This document shows, one piece after another, positions 47,240-61,000 of a stretch of 64,000 nucleotides of DNA. The DNA is from Ancistrus triradiatus (taxonomy: Eukaryota; Chordata; Actinopteri; Siluriformes; Loricariidae): the NCBI GenBank assembly GCA_025084515.1, contig JAJAGP010000092.1:653001-717000 (forward strand). Reading direction: 5' to 3'. Within the stretch, counting starts at the first letter, position 1, and each line of letters starts with the position of its first letter. The notes below the pieces were generated by a model. The model saw only the letters and a list, made by a program, of their open reading frames with translations, had not been told where the DNA came from and did no database searches. The position numbers were made by a program, and so were the translations under genes.

Positions 47240-48780
47240 TGTACCGTTTAACAACAGCATTACATTTTGTGAAACAGAACGTTGACCAAAATGGCCGTTG
47301 CATAGTCATAGGCTTAGCATAGTCTTTGTATGCTACTGCAATAAAGGGTATTTTCACAAGGAAACTGTGTAAATGGCACGTAAATGCGTCAGAGATGCAG
47401 CTGAAAACATGAGTGGAAACCTAAGCTGTTACACACATTAAACTTTTGAAATTTATGGAAATTCACAACAGTTATACAAAATACTGTAGGGGAAAGTTGT
47501 AACACTTAAGAGGATGGTATCATTTACCTGCAACTTTTGTGTGATGGAAGCTAAAATGCATAGATAAACAGTATTATGAACAGCACGGAAGATCAGCCAG
47601 ATGACTCAGTGAGTGAATGTGAACCGGTTTATATACTCGTAGAAGTATACAGGCAGTGAGGATAAAACAAAGGAGTACTACTTACAATAGGACAGCTACA
47701 TACTCTTACAAACACCATGTACAGCTTGTTATAAGTATATATAAGTAGCGGAAAGCCATACACACAAACACAAGTTTTACAAAAACCTTGTACCAAAAAA
47801 GCCTCTAATCACATCAAACGAGTGAAAACAGTTCTAGTCCAAAGGTGAGCTTCAGATGCTGCATTGGTCTAATATGCCATCCCACCACCTCAGGACTCAG
47901 GGTTCGGGTTTTGTTTGTGGCTTTCAGCTGTTCCGGGTGTCATTTGCAGGCACAACTGGCAATGCATGATAGTGGGAATCAGTCCTCGGCGCTTTTCCAA
48001 GGAAAAGCACCCAAGCCTGGAGGTATAATGTGTAATAACAGCTAATCTCAAAGAGTTAAAGTCAGGAGCATTTCTACTTGTAATACTGGGGAACACACAA
48101 CATATAGGGGCACAGCTGTACCCCTCTCCTTGCCAATCAGTCAGAAGGGCACAACTGAGCATAAAACATATTAAACACTAAAAAGACTAAGTGATTTAAG
48201 ACAGAAATGGTTATTACTCTGCCGTGGATGAGGAGTACAAATAATTAAAACACTAAATCATTATTTCATTAATCGCATTCTTTTTGTTTATGCTAATGTA
48301 ACAAATGCCTTTGCTGAACGCCTTTGCTTTAGTGGTATAATATGTACTTTGGGTAGGTTATATGGTTATAAGCAAAAACATACAGCTATGAGCTATCGTT
48401 ACTTTGCCTGCAGCATGGCTGACTATTATTCCATGCAAAAAGTAGATAGAAACTGGCAAGCGTTAGCCGCTCAAGCTTATAATGCATTATGGGAAATGTA
48501 GTGCATGTAGCGTTTTTGCTTGTGGTGTTCTGTGCTTAGCAATCTAGATATAAAATTCTAATTTTTTTAATCGCCGTGGTTTCAGTTATGCGTAGCAACA
48601 TTATACTGGGGCAGTGATGACGCCCCTGGTTTAAAGTCATTCGACAGTTCGCTCCATGCACACTTCTCTTAATTTAGAAAATCCGTTTATTAGATTTTTT
48701 AAAAAGGCGTCATTTAGTTTACTCTTTGTTTTTGGCGACATCTAGAGGAAGTGTGTCAGATTGACACAATAACAAAACGG
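47240..48780. other. dap3-gba1 intergenic DNA
   Basis: No exon was recognised in this 1.5 kb. Short frames at 47,845-48,162 look random. CpG and E-box content rises only close to gba1. Confidence 0.5.
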
Positions 48781-48784
48781 CCAT

Positions 48785-48948
48785 GTGATGGTCATGTGAC
48801 TTCAAGTTGCTGACCAACTAGGAAGCTAGTGCTGTATTTACTGATATTGCTGATCAGTATGTGACATTAGCGGGATGGCAGGACTGTAGGAAGTAGCGGT
48901 GGTTCATCACTTGTGTTATTCAGCCAGATCATCTAAAGGAGAGACAGT
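48785..48948 (+). promoter_or_regulatory. gba1: gba1 promoter and 5' UTR with M-box/CLEAR-like site
   Basis: GTCATGTGAC at 48,791-48,800 is a palindrome-like site containing TCATGTGA, the M-box bound by MITF/TFE factors. It differs by one base from the CLEAR consensus GTCACGTGAC of lysosomal genes bound by TFEB. A second CATGTG lies six bases upstream. It sits about 150 bp before the gba1 ATG, where the promoter should be. No TATA box was seen. Confidence 0.55.
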
Positions 48949-49000
48949 ATGAGAGGCGAAGTTGCGCTCATTCTATGCCTTGTGGTCCCACACATAAGAG
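48949..49000 (+). CDS. gba1: gba1 signal-peptide exon
   Basis: It encodes MRGEVALILCLVVPHIRG, a short basic start, a hydrophobic core and a small-residue cleavage region, ending in phase 1 at donor G/GTTGGT. The mature enzyme would begin close to the exon 2 start (AGSEDCKARFF). Human GBA1 has a 39-residue leader; this one is about half as long. The ATG is the first in the exon. Confidence 0.88.
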
Positions 49001-52000
49001 GTTGGTTTGTCCATTGAGAATGCATAATGTATATTTTTGTGATTACCTGATGACCAATTTAAAGTCTGTATGTGTGTACTGTTACAGCTGGCAGTGAGGA
49101 CTGTAAGGCAAGGTTCTTTGGTCAGAGCTCAGCTGTATGTGAGTGTAATGCAACCTACTGTGACTCGGTGGGTCATGTCAGCTTACCAGCTGTGGGCCAT
49201 TTCCTCTCGTTTCTGAGCACTAAAGCTGGCAGTAGATTTCAGAAAGATGAGGGACAAGTGCAGAAGAACAGCACAGGAGCAGGTGAGTGACCTGATCTAA
49301 ATCTGCAGACCTTGGTCAGGTGGATGATCTTTTTATTTGCCAAAGACTTTTTAAATCTCTGAAGTCAAGTCAAGTCAGATCTATTTATATAGCGCTTTTT
49401 ACAATGGAGCATTGTCTCAAAGCAACTTTACAAGTTTAGATTATCTCCTAATAACTACGTCCAATCCCAAGTGAGTGAAGTAAGTGATCTTGAGCTGTGT
49501 CATGCATTGAAACGTGATTTCTTGAGTTCTAGGTGATTGTTTGGACAGATGTAATACAAAAAAAGAATGTGGACGCTTTCTAATTGTGCAGCCGTACAAC
49601 CTCTTAGACAACCTTTGGTAGTTGAACAGGTCATAGAAAACAGCTGATCTACTGGGATTTTCATGCTCGGACATCTCTAGGGTTTACAGAGAATGACTTG
49701 AAAAATGAGAAAATATCCAGTGAAAATGCCTTGTTAATACCAGAGGTCAGAGGAGAATGGCCAGACTGGTTTGACCTGATAGAAAGGCAACAGCAACTCA
49801 AATAACCACTCGTTACAACCAAGGTAAGCAGAAGAGCATCTCTGAATGCACAACACGTCAAACCTTGAAGCAGGTGGGCTACAGTAGCAGAAGACCATAC
49901 CTGGTGCCCCTTCTGTGAGCTAAGAACAGGCAACTGAGGTTACAATTCACACAGGCTTACCAAAATTGGTCAATAGAAGATTGGAAAACGTTGCTTGGTA
50001 TGATGGGTCTCGATTTCTGTTGTGACATTTGGGTGGTAGGATCAGAAATTGGCATAGACATCATGAAACATGGATCCGTCTTGACTTGTAACAATGTATC
50101 AGGCTGGGACCCTTAATAGCAATTGAGCATTGTTTAAACACCACAGCCTACCTGAGTATTGTTGCTGACCATGTCCATCCCTTTATGACCACAGCTTACC
50201 ATCTTCTATGTTCCACGTTGACAACGAGTTCAGTGTACTCAAATGGCCGCCACAGTCACTAGATCTCAATCCAGTAGAGCACCTTTGGGATGTGATAGAA
50301 TGGGAGATTCTGCAGCAACTGTGTGATGCCATCATGTCAATATGGACCAAAATCTCTAAAGAATGTTTCCAGTGCCTTAAATCTATGCCATGATGAATTA
50401 AAGCAGTTATGAAGGCAAAAGTGGGTCCAAGCCAGTACTGGCAAGGTGTACCTATCTGGAGTCATCAATGGCCAGCATCAGTGGCCTATTTTAATGCTCT
50501 TATGGCTGAGTGGACACAAATATGTCCAGTCATCTTCCAAATCTAGTGGAAAGTCATTTTAAAAGGGCTGTTATAGAGACTGTTATAAGCAATGAACAGT
50601 TGACCAGTTCCATATTTTGCCCATGGTTTTGGAATGCAGATATTCAACAATGATATGATGTTTTGGTTTCAGCATACTTGTAGCCATGCTGCATATGAAC
50701 CAGTCTGTTTAAATTATATTAAATATGAGCGACCATCATCTAAACCGGAAGATGCCCTCAAGGGTAAAGCATTTCAAAGAATAGGTGCGCTGAATGTAGA
50801 AGCCATTATGAAGCTCCACCAGCTCTGGGGCGCATTCATTTGACTTTGCTACAGATTGCTTATAAATAGATTAGCGTAATATTTCTGTACAATGGCTGCT
50901 CCTTTCACTGACCCAGTTTCCCCTCCTATCTACTTGTCTCTGTCAGCTCTCAGACTCACTCTGGTCCCTACAGAGAGGTACCAGCATGTTAAGGGCTTTG
51001 GAGGGGCCATGACAGATGCTGCTGCCATGAACATTCTCTCTCTGTCTGCTAGAGCACAGGACCAGCTGCTTAGGCAGTACTTCTCCCCAGAGGGTAAGAA
51101 TAGGACTAATGAATAGAGAAGAGAACAGGGGAACTGGGCCGGGAATGCATTTCAGATCATAATTTGGAGAGGAAAAGGTGGTGTTAGAAAATGCTTTGGA
51201 AACAGAACTGCTATAAGTATTTCAATGCCTCTCGGTCATGCTAACAGGTATAGAGTACAATGTGATCCGAGTGCCAATGGCCAGCTGTGATTTTTCCACT
51301 CGCCTGTACACATATGCTGACTCACCTGGAGACTACGGCTTGCTCAACTTCAGCCTGGCTGAGGAGGACACAAAAATGAAGGTGAAACACTTAGTCACAG
51401 CTGCACAACGTGCCATTTTTGCTTCAATAATTGTTACACTACTGTAACAATACCCTCTGCTCATGATTCAATTAGAGTCCCCATTCGATTTTCTCCCTTT
51501 TTTTCATTTCTGAAGTGTAAACAATGCAAAACAATGCACATTTTCTTGAATAAGGTTTTTAAACAAAAACAAACTTCAGTCCCCTGTAATCAATCTACAT
51601 TACTAGAAACAGAGCTTTACAATTATAAATAACATGCTCTATTGTAGTGAGTGGAAAAAAATATTTCTTAAGAATAACAATTCAAAATAATGTACTTTTC
51701 TTGTATAAAATGTAAATAAAAGAGTCTTTAGTCTAGGAGGTTTAAATGCATATGGTGCATGACATACTGTATGACTGCGCCCTCGTGTTCTAAAATGCAA
51801 TTGCATTAGATGGCTTAATAAACAGAAACGTGACATTGTCAAACTCTATGAAGCACATCGTCACATTTTCGCATTGTGATGCATCGTCACACCCCTGCTT
51901 CCAATGTGTATCCTCCATTCCTCTGGTATGACGCTCTTGAACATCCTCAGAAATTACCATGATGCATCCTTATGCTGCAGTGCACCCGTTTGAGCAGCTT

Positions 52001-55000
52001 CAGGCATGAACACACCTAATAGCAGAGGGGTTCGACATTATAATGGTATGCAAAAACTGCAACAAGACCACCCTTTGCCTCCAGAAAAAAAAGTCAAGTC
52101 AGATTTATTTATATAGCGCTTTTTACAATGGAGCATTGTCTCAAAGCAACCTTACAATTTTAGATTATCTTCTAATATCTAGGGCCAATCCCAAATTGAG
52201 CAAGCCTAGGGTGTCAGTGGCAAGGAAAAACTCCTTAAGTGTCTTGAGGACCAAGACTCAAAAAGGGACCCAACCTCCTAATGTAAATGTAATGTTACTT
52301 TTTTGTTGGATTGTTGCCATGAAAGTATTGAATGCGTTGTCATGGGACCAATAAGAAAATGGCTAAACAGAGAGAAAATTGGAGACATCCAGCACATGTA
52401 ACAGTTGGCAGCAGTCATGGGTTGAATACATGTTTGAAGTGGTTTCTTTATTTTTAAAGCCATTCATACTTTGTACTTTTGTTGAGGTGTTCATTCAACT
52501 CTCAGCTCATGTTTGTGGCTGTGCTTGTGAGGCATTTTGCAACTATCTTGTGATGTGTCCGTTTATTGTTGTCAGTGGGTTTCGACAGGCAGCCACTGTT
52601 CCTCTTTGCTGATGTCATGTGTGTGTTTGAAATATGCTGTTGTGACTTTTGAGACTGCTACTACTGAACCTAGGGATGTAGCCATACACTCTGCTCGAGA
52701 TTCGATTCACTATACTGAGTTCACAATTTGATTTTCTCACGAATTTCGATTTTACAGTGGGGCAAAAAAGTATTTAGTCAGCCACTGATTGTGCAAGTTC
52801 TCCGACTTAGAAAGATGAGAGAGGTCTGTAATTTTCATCATAGGTACACTTCAACTATGAGAGACAAAATGACAAAAAAAAATCCAGGAAATCACATTGT
52901 AGGATTTATAAAGAAAATTATGTAAATTATGGTGGAAAATAAGTATTTGGTCAATAAATTTGGTTCAACTCAATACTTTGTAACATAACCTTTTGTTGGC
53001 AATGACAGAGGTCAAACGTTTCCTGTAAGTCTTCACCAGGTTGGCACACACTGTAGCTGGTATTTTGGCCCATTCCTCCATGCAGATCTCCTCTAGAGCA
53101 GTGTTTATGATGAAAATTACAGACCTCTCTCATCTTTCTAAGTCGGAGAACTTGCACAATCAGTGGCTGACTAAATAGTTTTTTGCCCCACTGTACATTC
53201 GTTAATCTGAAGTTTAAACACATGCAAAAACCGTGCACATTTTCTTGTATCTTTTTTTAGTAGAAACAGAGGTTTAAAATTGCAAACAAAATGCTTTATT
53301 GTAGCTTCAGCATATTTTAAATAACCGACTGAAAACATTCATTGTCTGAAGGATTTTTTTTCTCATTTCTGAACGGCAACAATTCAAAATAATGTGCTAT
53401 TTTCTTGAATAAAAATTGAAAACAAAAATAATCGTTAGCCCACTGCAATTATAAGAGATTAGATCATGATGCATCGTTACATCCCTAATTGAACCATTAA
53501 ATCACGGTTTTTGTGATTGACGCACCTGCCATACACAATTTGACCTCTTGCTTTGAGATTGTCAAAGTTCTAACTGGTACATGATACCAATTCCACCAAT
53601 CTGCCACAGCTTGATCCTTGAGCAAGGCCCTTAACTCTCTCTGTCTGACCTCAACTTGGTAACAGACTTGGGTATGCAAAGAAAGAAATCAGCCTAATAT
53701 AACTTTCCGTTGGAGCTGTGTTTGTATTTGTGATTTAGTCATTTCACCACCACTATGATGTTTTTTACCGTCTTATTTGGCTTGTCACCTGTATGTAAGA
53801 TATCTTAATCTGAATTGCCTACATTAGTACAGTTAGGCGTTGCTTAACGCCAACGATACGTTTTGTGAAATTCCACATTATGTGTTAGCAAAGCTATATG
53901 AGATACTGTAGTGTACTGGTATTGACTAAACTAGCCAAGATACTTCTGTGATTAATATAAGATCAACCTTAACAACCACATATTGATTTTCTATGTTGTT
54001 ACTGAACCCTGATGACGCTCTTTCTCCCAAACATCTATGGAATGAGAAACTGTTTTCATGTAACAGTGTATTTCCTGTTATATTTACAATGTAAGCAGGT
54101 ATTCAGAATAGAGCTGGGACCTAAGAAGTGTGCAGAAACTATGAGGCTCCGAAAAGCAAGCGCATTTAACTCTGGTGTGTTGTGTTGTAAAGACTGTGGC
54201 ACGTAACTGTCTGTAGAAAATCATATCATTTTAGGTCACAATATATGACACAGATTTTCAAAACAATCATAACAGTGACAGAGAGTTTGAAGACAAACCA
54301 AGAGTTTATCTGCTTTGGTGTGATGATGTGCTGAAGAAACAAATATGTCTCCCAAAATAGCGTGAACTTGATGGTATGTCCCAAACAACATTCTGCATAC
54401 TAAAAAGGATGCACAGATGCTAACGATATGAATAGTAGCAAACAAATTTGATGTATTGTGGTGTGAGATTCAGGTTAAAATCGGATCCTGCCCTTTAGTG
54501 GATGGTGCTCTTAATTTAGCAGATGAACCAAAAATACATGCAAGATACCAGCATTGTGAAGTCATAGATATAAGCATAGACATGCAGCAAGAATGACTCA
54601 GTCTTAAAACTGCTGCTTGGGAATTGAGAATTATGAATTTTGTTGACATACTTTTATAGTGCAGTAATTAGTATTTATTCCCTCACAGATTCCTCTGCTG
54701 CAGTGTGCCCAAGCCCTGTCTGCTCGGCCTCTGTCTCTGTTCGCATCTGCCTGGAGTGCCCCTGCCTGGCTAAAGACCAATGGCGCTCTCATAGGCAAGG
54801 GCTCACTCAAAGGAGATCCAGGAGGCAAAGAGTATAAAACCTGGGCACAGTACTATATCAGGTACATGTCCAAAACAACATCGTATTCACTTCAGTTATA
54901 GGACTTTACCATTTTGTATTCACTTTAAAAATAAAGGGAAGAATGTAGGGCCGTCTTCACTCTGCAGTGTGACTTGCCATCCTCAGGCAGATGCAAAATC

Positions 55001-58000
55001 GCCATTATGTACCATGCTGTTTAAAGATTGCACATGATTTAAGTCAAGTCAAGCCAGATATATTTCTATAGTGCTTTTTACAATGGAGCATTGTCTCAAA
55101 GCAGCTTTAGAATTTTAGATTATCTTCTAATATCTACGGCTAATCACAAATTGAGCAAGCCTCAGTGAAAGAAAAACTCTCTAAACCTTATGAGGAAGAA
55201 ACCTTCGGAATTCAACTAAATTATGAAACTAGTCCAGCGCAGAGTCTATTAACAATCACTGATGCCATGTGTAGCATGAGACATTAGCTAGAAGGAGGAG
55301 AACCACAAGGTAACACAGCCAAGAGGGATCACATGACACATCAGCAACCCACCTCCCAAGAAATCAACAAACCTGAGTGATCGCACCTGGGAGCCAAGAA
55401 GACAGCAACCCAACATTCCAGATCACCATAAAGATCACTGACTATGAACCCCAGCTCTGCCCTTAGTCTAAGGCAAGGATGCACAACTCAAGAAAAAGAG
55501 GACCGGAGCCCAGCCCAGCCGGACTGCTCACCAGACACTCCTGGCCAAGGGAGACAGTCCAGACATGACCCCAGACTCCGGCCCCAGTAACCCGAGCCAT
55601 GCATCCCAGTCTAAGTCTAACCAAAAGCCTGTGTAAATAACTATGTTTTAAGCCTAGACTTAGATTTATATACTGAATGCAGTGTAGTTTAGGGGCACGT
55701 TGTTATCATCAGCTTTATATTTAGATATGTGTGTGTACTAGTGCATATGACATTGTTTATTTGTTTATAATGAGAACATGCAGAAGAAACAAGTGATGTG
55801 CTCTTGTGCCTGTATAAAATTGTCACACTACACCCTGAAAATTAAAAACAGACTGTTTTCTAGCATTTCCCAGCTATATTGACTGTGGTAGCCTAGCGGT
55901 TAAGGTACTGGACTCTGAACCACAAGGTCCAGGGTTCAAATCCCACCTCTGCCAAGCTGCCACTGTTGGGTCCTTGAGCAAGACCCTTAACTCACAATTG
56001 CTTGGATTGTAAGATTGTATCAAATGTAAGTCGCTCTGGATAAGGGCGTCTGCTAAATGGTGTAAATGTAAATGTAAATATTACATATTATAACTATCGC
56101 CATCAAAGTGTAAATGTTAAAAAAAATAAAAATTAACATTTGTAAACTACTATCTTGTGTTCCATGCAAGGTCTGTAGCAAAAATGCGACATTGAAATAT
56201 TATCATGTTAACACAGTATTAATAATGATGATCCTCTTTTGGTGGCTCCCGTTAGGGGTAGGGGATTGAACTAGGGCCCTCTGAAACTGCAAATTTCCAG
56301 CAGCTGGCTCTACCCACATGGCTGTGGACATTATTAACATTCATCACTTAAATGGAGATGATATCTCCTATTGTGTGCACAGCAGATGTGACCTGAGTCT
56401 CGAGTCGCATTTCAGAAAGAATTTGTCTGTGTGAATGCAAACCTATGATGATGATGATGCTGTTTTCCCAAATGAGCAGTCTGTACTGTGCAGAGCTTCA
56501 AGTATTTAGTCAGTGAGAAAACAATATTTTTTCCTGTTCTCTCCCTCTCAGGTTTCTGGAAGAGTATGAGAAACACAACATTACATTTTGGGGGTTGACC
56601 ACAGGCAATGAACCCACTGCAGGTGAAATGACCAATTACAGCTTCCAGGCTTTGGGCTTCACTCCAGCAACCCAACGTGACTGGATCGCAATGGACCTTG
56701 GTCCTGCCCTTCATTCCTCCCCGTATGCCAAAACTCGCCTGATGATCTTGGATGACCAAAGACTTCTGCTTCCACACTGGGCCAAAGTGGTAAGAGTGGT
56801 ACAGCTTTTAGAATTTGGGTTTGGCAGGTGAAAATGTGAATGCTAGACCCTCAGAGAAGTTGTAAGATTTGATAAAGACATGAAAAGCTTTTTAATAGGA
56901 TTAAATGATTCAAAGCCATTCTGTATCCTGTAGGTTCTGAGTGACATTCATGCTGCTCGATATGTCCATGGCATCGGTGTTCACTGGTACTTTGACCGCT
57001 TTACACCTGCAAAAATCACTCTGACAACCACGCACAATCTTTTTCCCGAATACTTCCTGTTTGGCACAGAAGCTTGTGCGGGCTGGAGCCTGCTAGACCA
57101 TGGTGTGCAGCTGGGCAGCTGGGAAAGGGCTGAGGATTATGCACATGATATCATAGAGGTATCTGATTAGCCACTTCTTTATTGGGCATTTCTGTTTACT
57201 GTACGTTCTGGTCAGGTTTCATTTCAAATCATTACATTACAGTACTGTACAACTTCAAGGCCATCATTAGGTTTGATGTTTTTGCAAAATTCCGTTTTGT
57301 TGTATACAATTTCCCTTTATTTTCTGCTTGTATTCTAATAAAGAGACAGGGAAATAATTATATACAGTCATTATACCATTGCTGAAACAATGGTACAGTG
57401 GGGCAAAAAAGTATTTAGTCAGCCACTGATTGTGCAAGTTCTCCTACTTAGAAAGTTGAGAGAGGTCTGTAATTTTCAACATAGGTACACTTCAACTATG
57501 AGAGACAACTTGAGAAAAAAAAACATCCAGGAAATCACATTTTCATTAATTTCATCATTTTAAATAATTTAATTGTAAATCTCACAGACCTGTAACTTCT
57601 TCTTTAAGAAGCTCTTCTGTCCTCCACTCATTACCTGTATTAATGGCACCTGTTTGACCTCATTATCTGTATAACAGACACCTGTCCACAGCCTCAAACA
57701 GTCAGACTCCAAACTCAACCATGGCCAAGACCAAAGAGCTGCCGAAGGACACCAAGAAGAAAATTGTAGACCTGCAGCAGGCTGGGAAGAGTGAATCTAT
57801 AATAGGCAAGCAGGTTGGTGTGAATAAATCAACTGTGGGAGCAATTGTAAGAAAATGGAAGACATACAAGAGAATTAATAATCTCCCTCAATCTGGGGCT
57901 CCACACAAGATCTCATCTTGTGGGGTCAAAATGATCATGAGAACGGTGAGTAAAAATCCCAGAACTACACAGAGGGACCTGATGAATGACCTGCAGAGAG

Positions 58001-61000
58001 CTGGGACCAAAGTAACAAAGGCTACCATCAGTAACACACTATGCTGAGAGGGACTCAGATCCTGCAGTGCCAGGCGTGTCCCCCTGCTTAAGCCAGTACA
58101 TGTCCAGGCCCGTCTGAAGTTTGCCAGAGAGCATATGGATGATCCAGAAGAGGATTTTGAGAATATCATGTGGCATAATATCAGAACTTTTTGGTAAAAA
58201 CTCAACTAGTCGTGTTTGGAGGAAGAAGAATGCCGAGTTGCATCCCAAGAACAGCATACCTACTGTGAAGCATGGGGGTAGAAACATCATGCTTTGGGGC
58301 TGTTTTTCTGCAAAGGGGACAGGACGACTGATCCGTGTTAAGGGTAGAATGAACGGGCCCATGTATCGTGAGATTTTAAGACAAAACCTCCTTCCATCAG
58401 TGAGAGCGTTGAAGATGAAGAATGTGGCTGGGTCTTCCAGCATGACAATGATCCCAAACGCACTGCTTGGGCAACGAAGGAGTGGCTCCGTAAAAAGCAT
58501 TTCAAGGTCCTGAAGTGGCCTAGAAAGTCTCCAGACCTCAACCCCTGCATGGAGGAATGGGCCAAAATACCAGCTACAGTGTGTGCAAACCTGCTGAAGA
58601 CTTACAGGAAACCTTTGACCTCTGTCGTTACCAACAAAGGTTATGTTACAAAGTATTGAGTTGAACTTTTTGTTATTGACCAAATACTTATTTTCCACCA
58701 TAATTTACAATTAAATTCTTTAAAAATCCTACAATGTGATTTCCTGGATTTTGTTTTCTCATTTTGTCTCTCTTGAAGTGTACCTATGATGAAAAATACA
58801 GACCTTTCTCATTTTTCTAAGTTGGAGAACTTGCACAATCAGTGGCAGACAAATTTTTTCCCCACTGTATATCTGTCTAATGGTGGCCTAAGACTTGCAC
58901 AGAACTGTACTGTAAGAATCTTTTTGGAGATGGTGTACGGTTGTGATAGAAGGACCTTTCAGTCAGGTCAGCGGAAAACAGTCACATGGTTTTTAATGGA
59001 ACTTGATGTGCTGACTGTACAACTTACAGCTTGGCAGAAACTGTGAACATTGCTGTATGTTTTTTGGCTCATCGCTTTCTCTTATGTGCTTCCTGTAGTG
59101 TAGCTGTATTTTCAGATTTTTTAACAACCATTTCCATTACTCATACATGGCCATCATTGCAATGTTTCTCTGTCTAAATGAATTTCCTTCTCTTGGCCCT
59201 TGCCTGTAGGATTTAAATAACTACATGACAGGGTGGACAGACTGGAACTTAGCACTAGATCTTGGTGGTGGTCCAAACTGGGTGAGGAACTTTGTGGACA
59301 GTGCCATTATAGTGGACTCCAGCAAGGACGTCTTCTACAAGCAGCCAGTGTTCTACAGCATGGGTCACTTCAGGTGAGAATGCTTTCATACAGCATGACT
59401 CACTCACTCACTGCTGACTGTTACAGTATTGTTTTATGAGCTGAATGATGCAGGAACGGTTGAAAGTTCAGATGGGTTGATGTCCACCTTAATCAGTGAT
59501 TCATAACTTGCAGTGAGCTTATTTTTCATTTTTTATTGGCAGCAAATTCCTGTGGGAGGGATCTCAAAGAGTGGGTGTGTCACTCTCTGAAGACACTGAC
59601 CTGGAAAGCGCTGCCTTCATCAGACCTGATGGCTCAGCAGTGCTGATTGTTTTAAACAGGTGAGAGAGAAAATTGGTTGAAGACATGAGATAGTGGTGTT
59701 GTGTTCTCTTACATTCAACTGTAATACAGGTATATGCGCTGCATAACATACATTCGGACAACTTTCGTTCTTGTATATGTCTGTGGTACAAATTGGTTAT
59801 TATAGTTACCTACTTAACCCATCATTACACCATTTATAACTCATTGACAAACACAAATAACGTTAGAAATGTCAAATTGCTGTAAAACTCAGCATGCAGT
59901 TAGGTCGCAGGCAGATATGTAAATGAGTACAGGTGTGGTCTGATTAGACACTGGGTCTTGCCACAAGAGTGCGCCAAAGTACTTCCCCCGCTGTCTATAA
60001 AAAGGCGCTCAGAGGCTACTTTTGGGTAGTGTACCTCTTGGTGCGAGCTCGTTGACTGCTCGACATGGCTAGACGACACACTCGAAGACATTTTGCCCAG
60101 TTGGCACACTTAGAGGAGGTGCATCATTGCACTGAGAGAAGCAGGATGGACGTTTAGCAAAGCATTGCGGTTACGTGTGTCATTACAGCAAGGTAACATA
60201 TGGGTTAAGCAGTTAAACCTTAATAATAAGATTCACAGACATATGAACGTACGTTATTCGAACGGATGTTACGTGGCACATACCTGTACTTGACTTCAAT
60301 ACAGATAGTGCTGAACAGGTTAATGGTGGACAATTTATGTTTAGAATGGGTGCAGCAGTTCCACCATTGTAAAAACCAGACATGGGAACTCGAGTCTCAT
60401 ATTTCAGACTCAAGTCCCTAATTTTTTGACTCGAGACTTGACCTGAACTGGTAAGCCGGAGGATTGAAACTCGAAATTCAACTCGGACTCACATACCAGA
60501 GACTCAAGTCTATACCCTATATTCCAGTTCCAGCTTCGGCCCCATTCAAGCTATCATGCCATCATCAGACACGAGAAACTGACTGAGGACCGGAGATCAT
60601 TCAGTGACTCTGTTAACTGGACTAAATAATGCAGAAATGCATATTCTCTGTTATTATATTCAGTATATTTTTTATACTCTTTTTATTATAGTCTTCAGAA
60701 TATTTTCTCTTTAATTTACTATAGTCTACATATTATATTTTATTTAAGATCTTTTCTTTAAATATGATCTCTCTTTTTATTTTTATATTTAGCTTCTGTT
60801 TATGTAAACTATTACTATTACTATATTTAAATTTTACGTATATCATCTAGGCTTCCCAAGGAGGTTGGGTCCCTTTTTGCAGTCTTTTTCCTCCCAAGGT
60901 TTCTTCCTTTATAAGATTTTGGGAGTTTTTCCTTGCCACTGTTGCTCCAGGCTTGCTCAATTACAGCTTTGTGACAATGCTCCATTGTAAATAAATGTGA

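Larger units (their letters stand above)
51382..54688. other. gba1: gba1 intron 4, expanded by repeats
   Basis: This 3.3 kb intron contains repeat J (52,094-52,275), a short family A derivative (52,755-53,193) and a partial SINE body near 53,575-53,640. No exon is hidden here: exon 4 and exon 5 join in phase 0 without missing residues compared with human. Confidence 0.8.

Noticed and set aside
54640..54837. Overlapping short frames on both strands around gba1 exon 5
   Set aside because: They are off-frame readings of the real exon 54,689-54,861.
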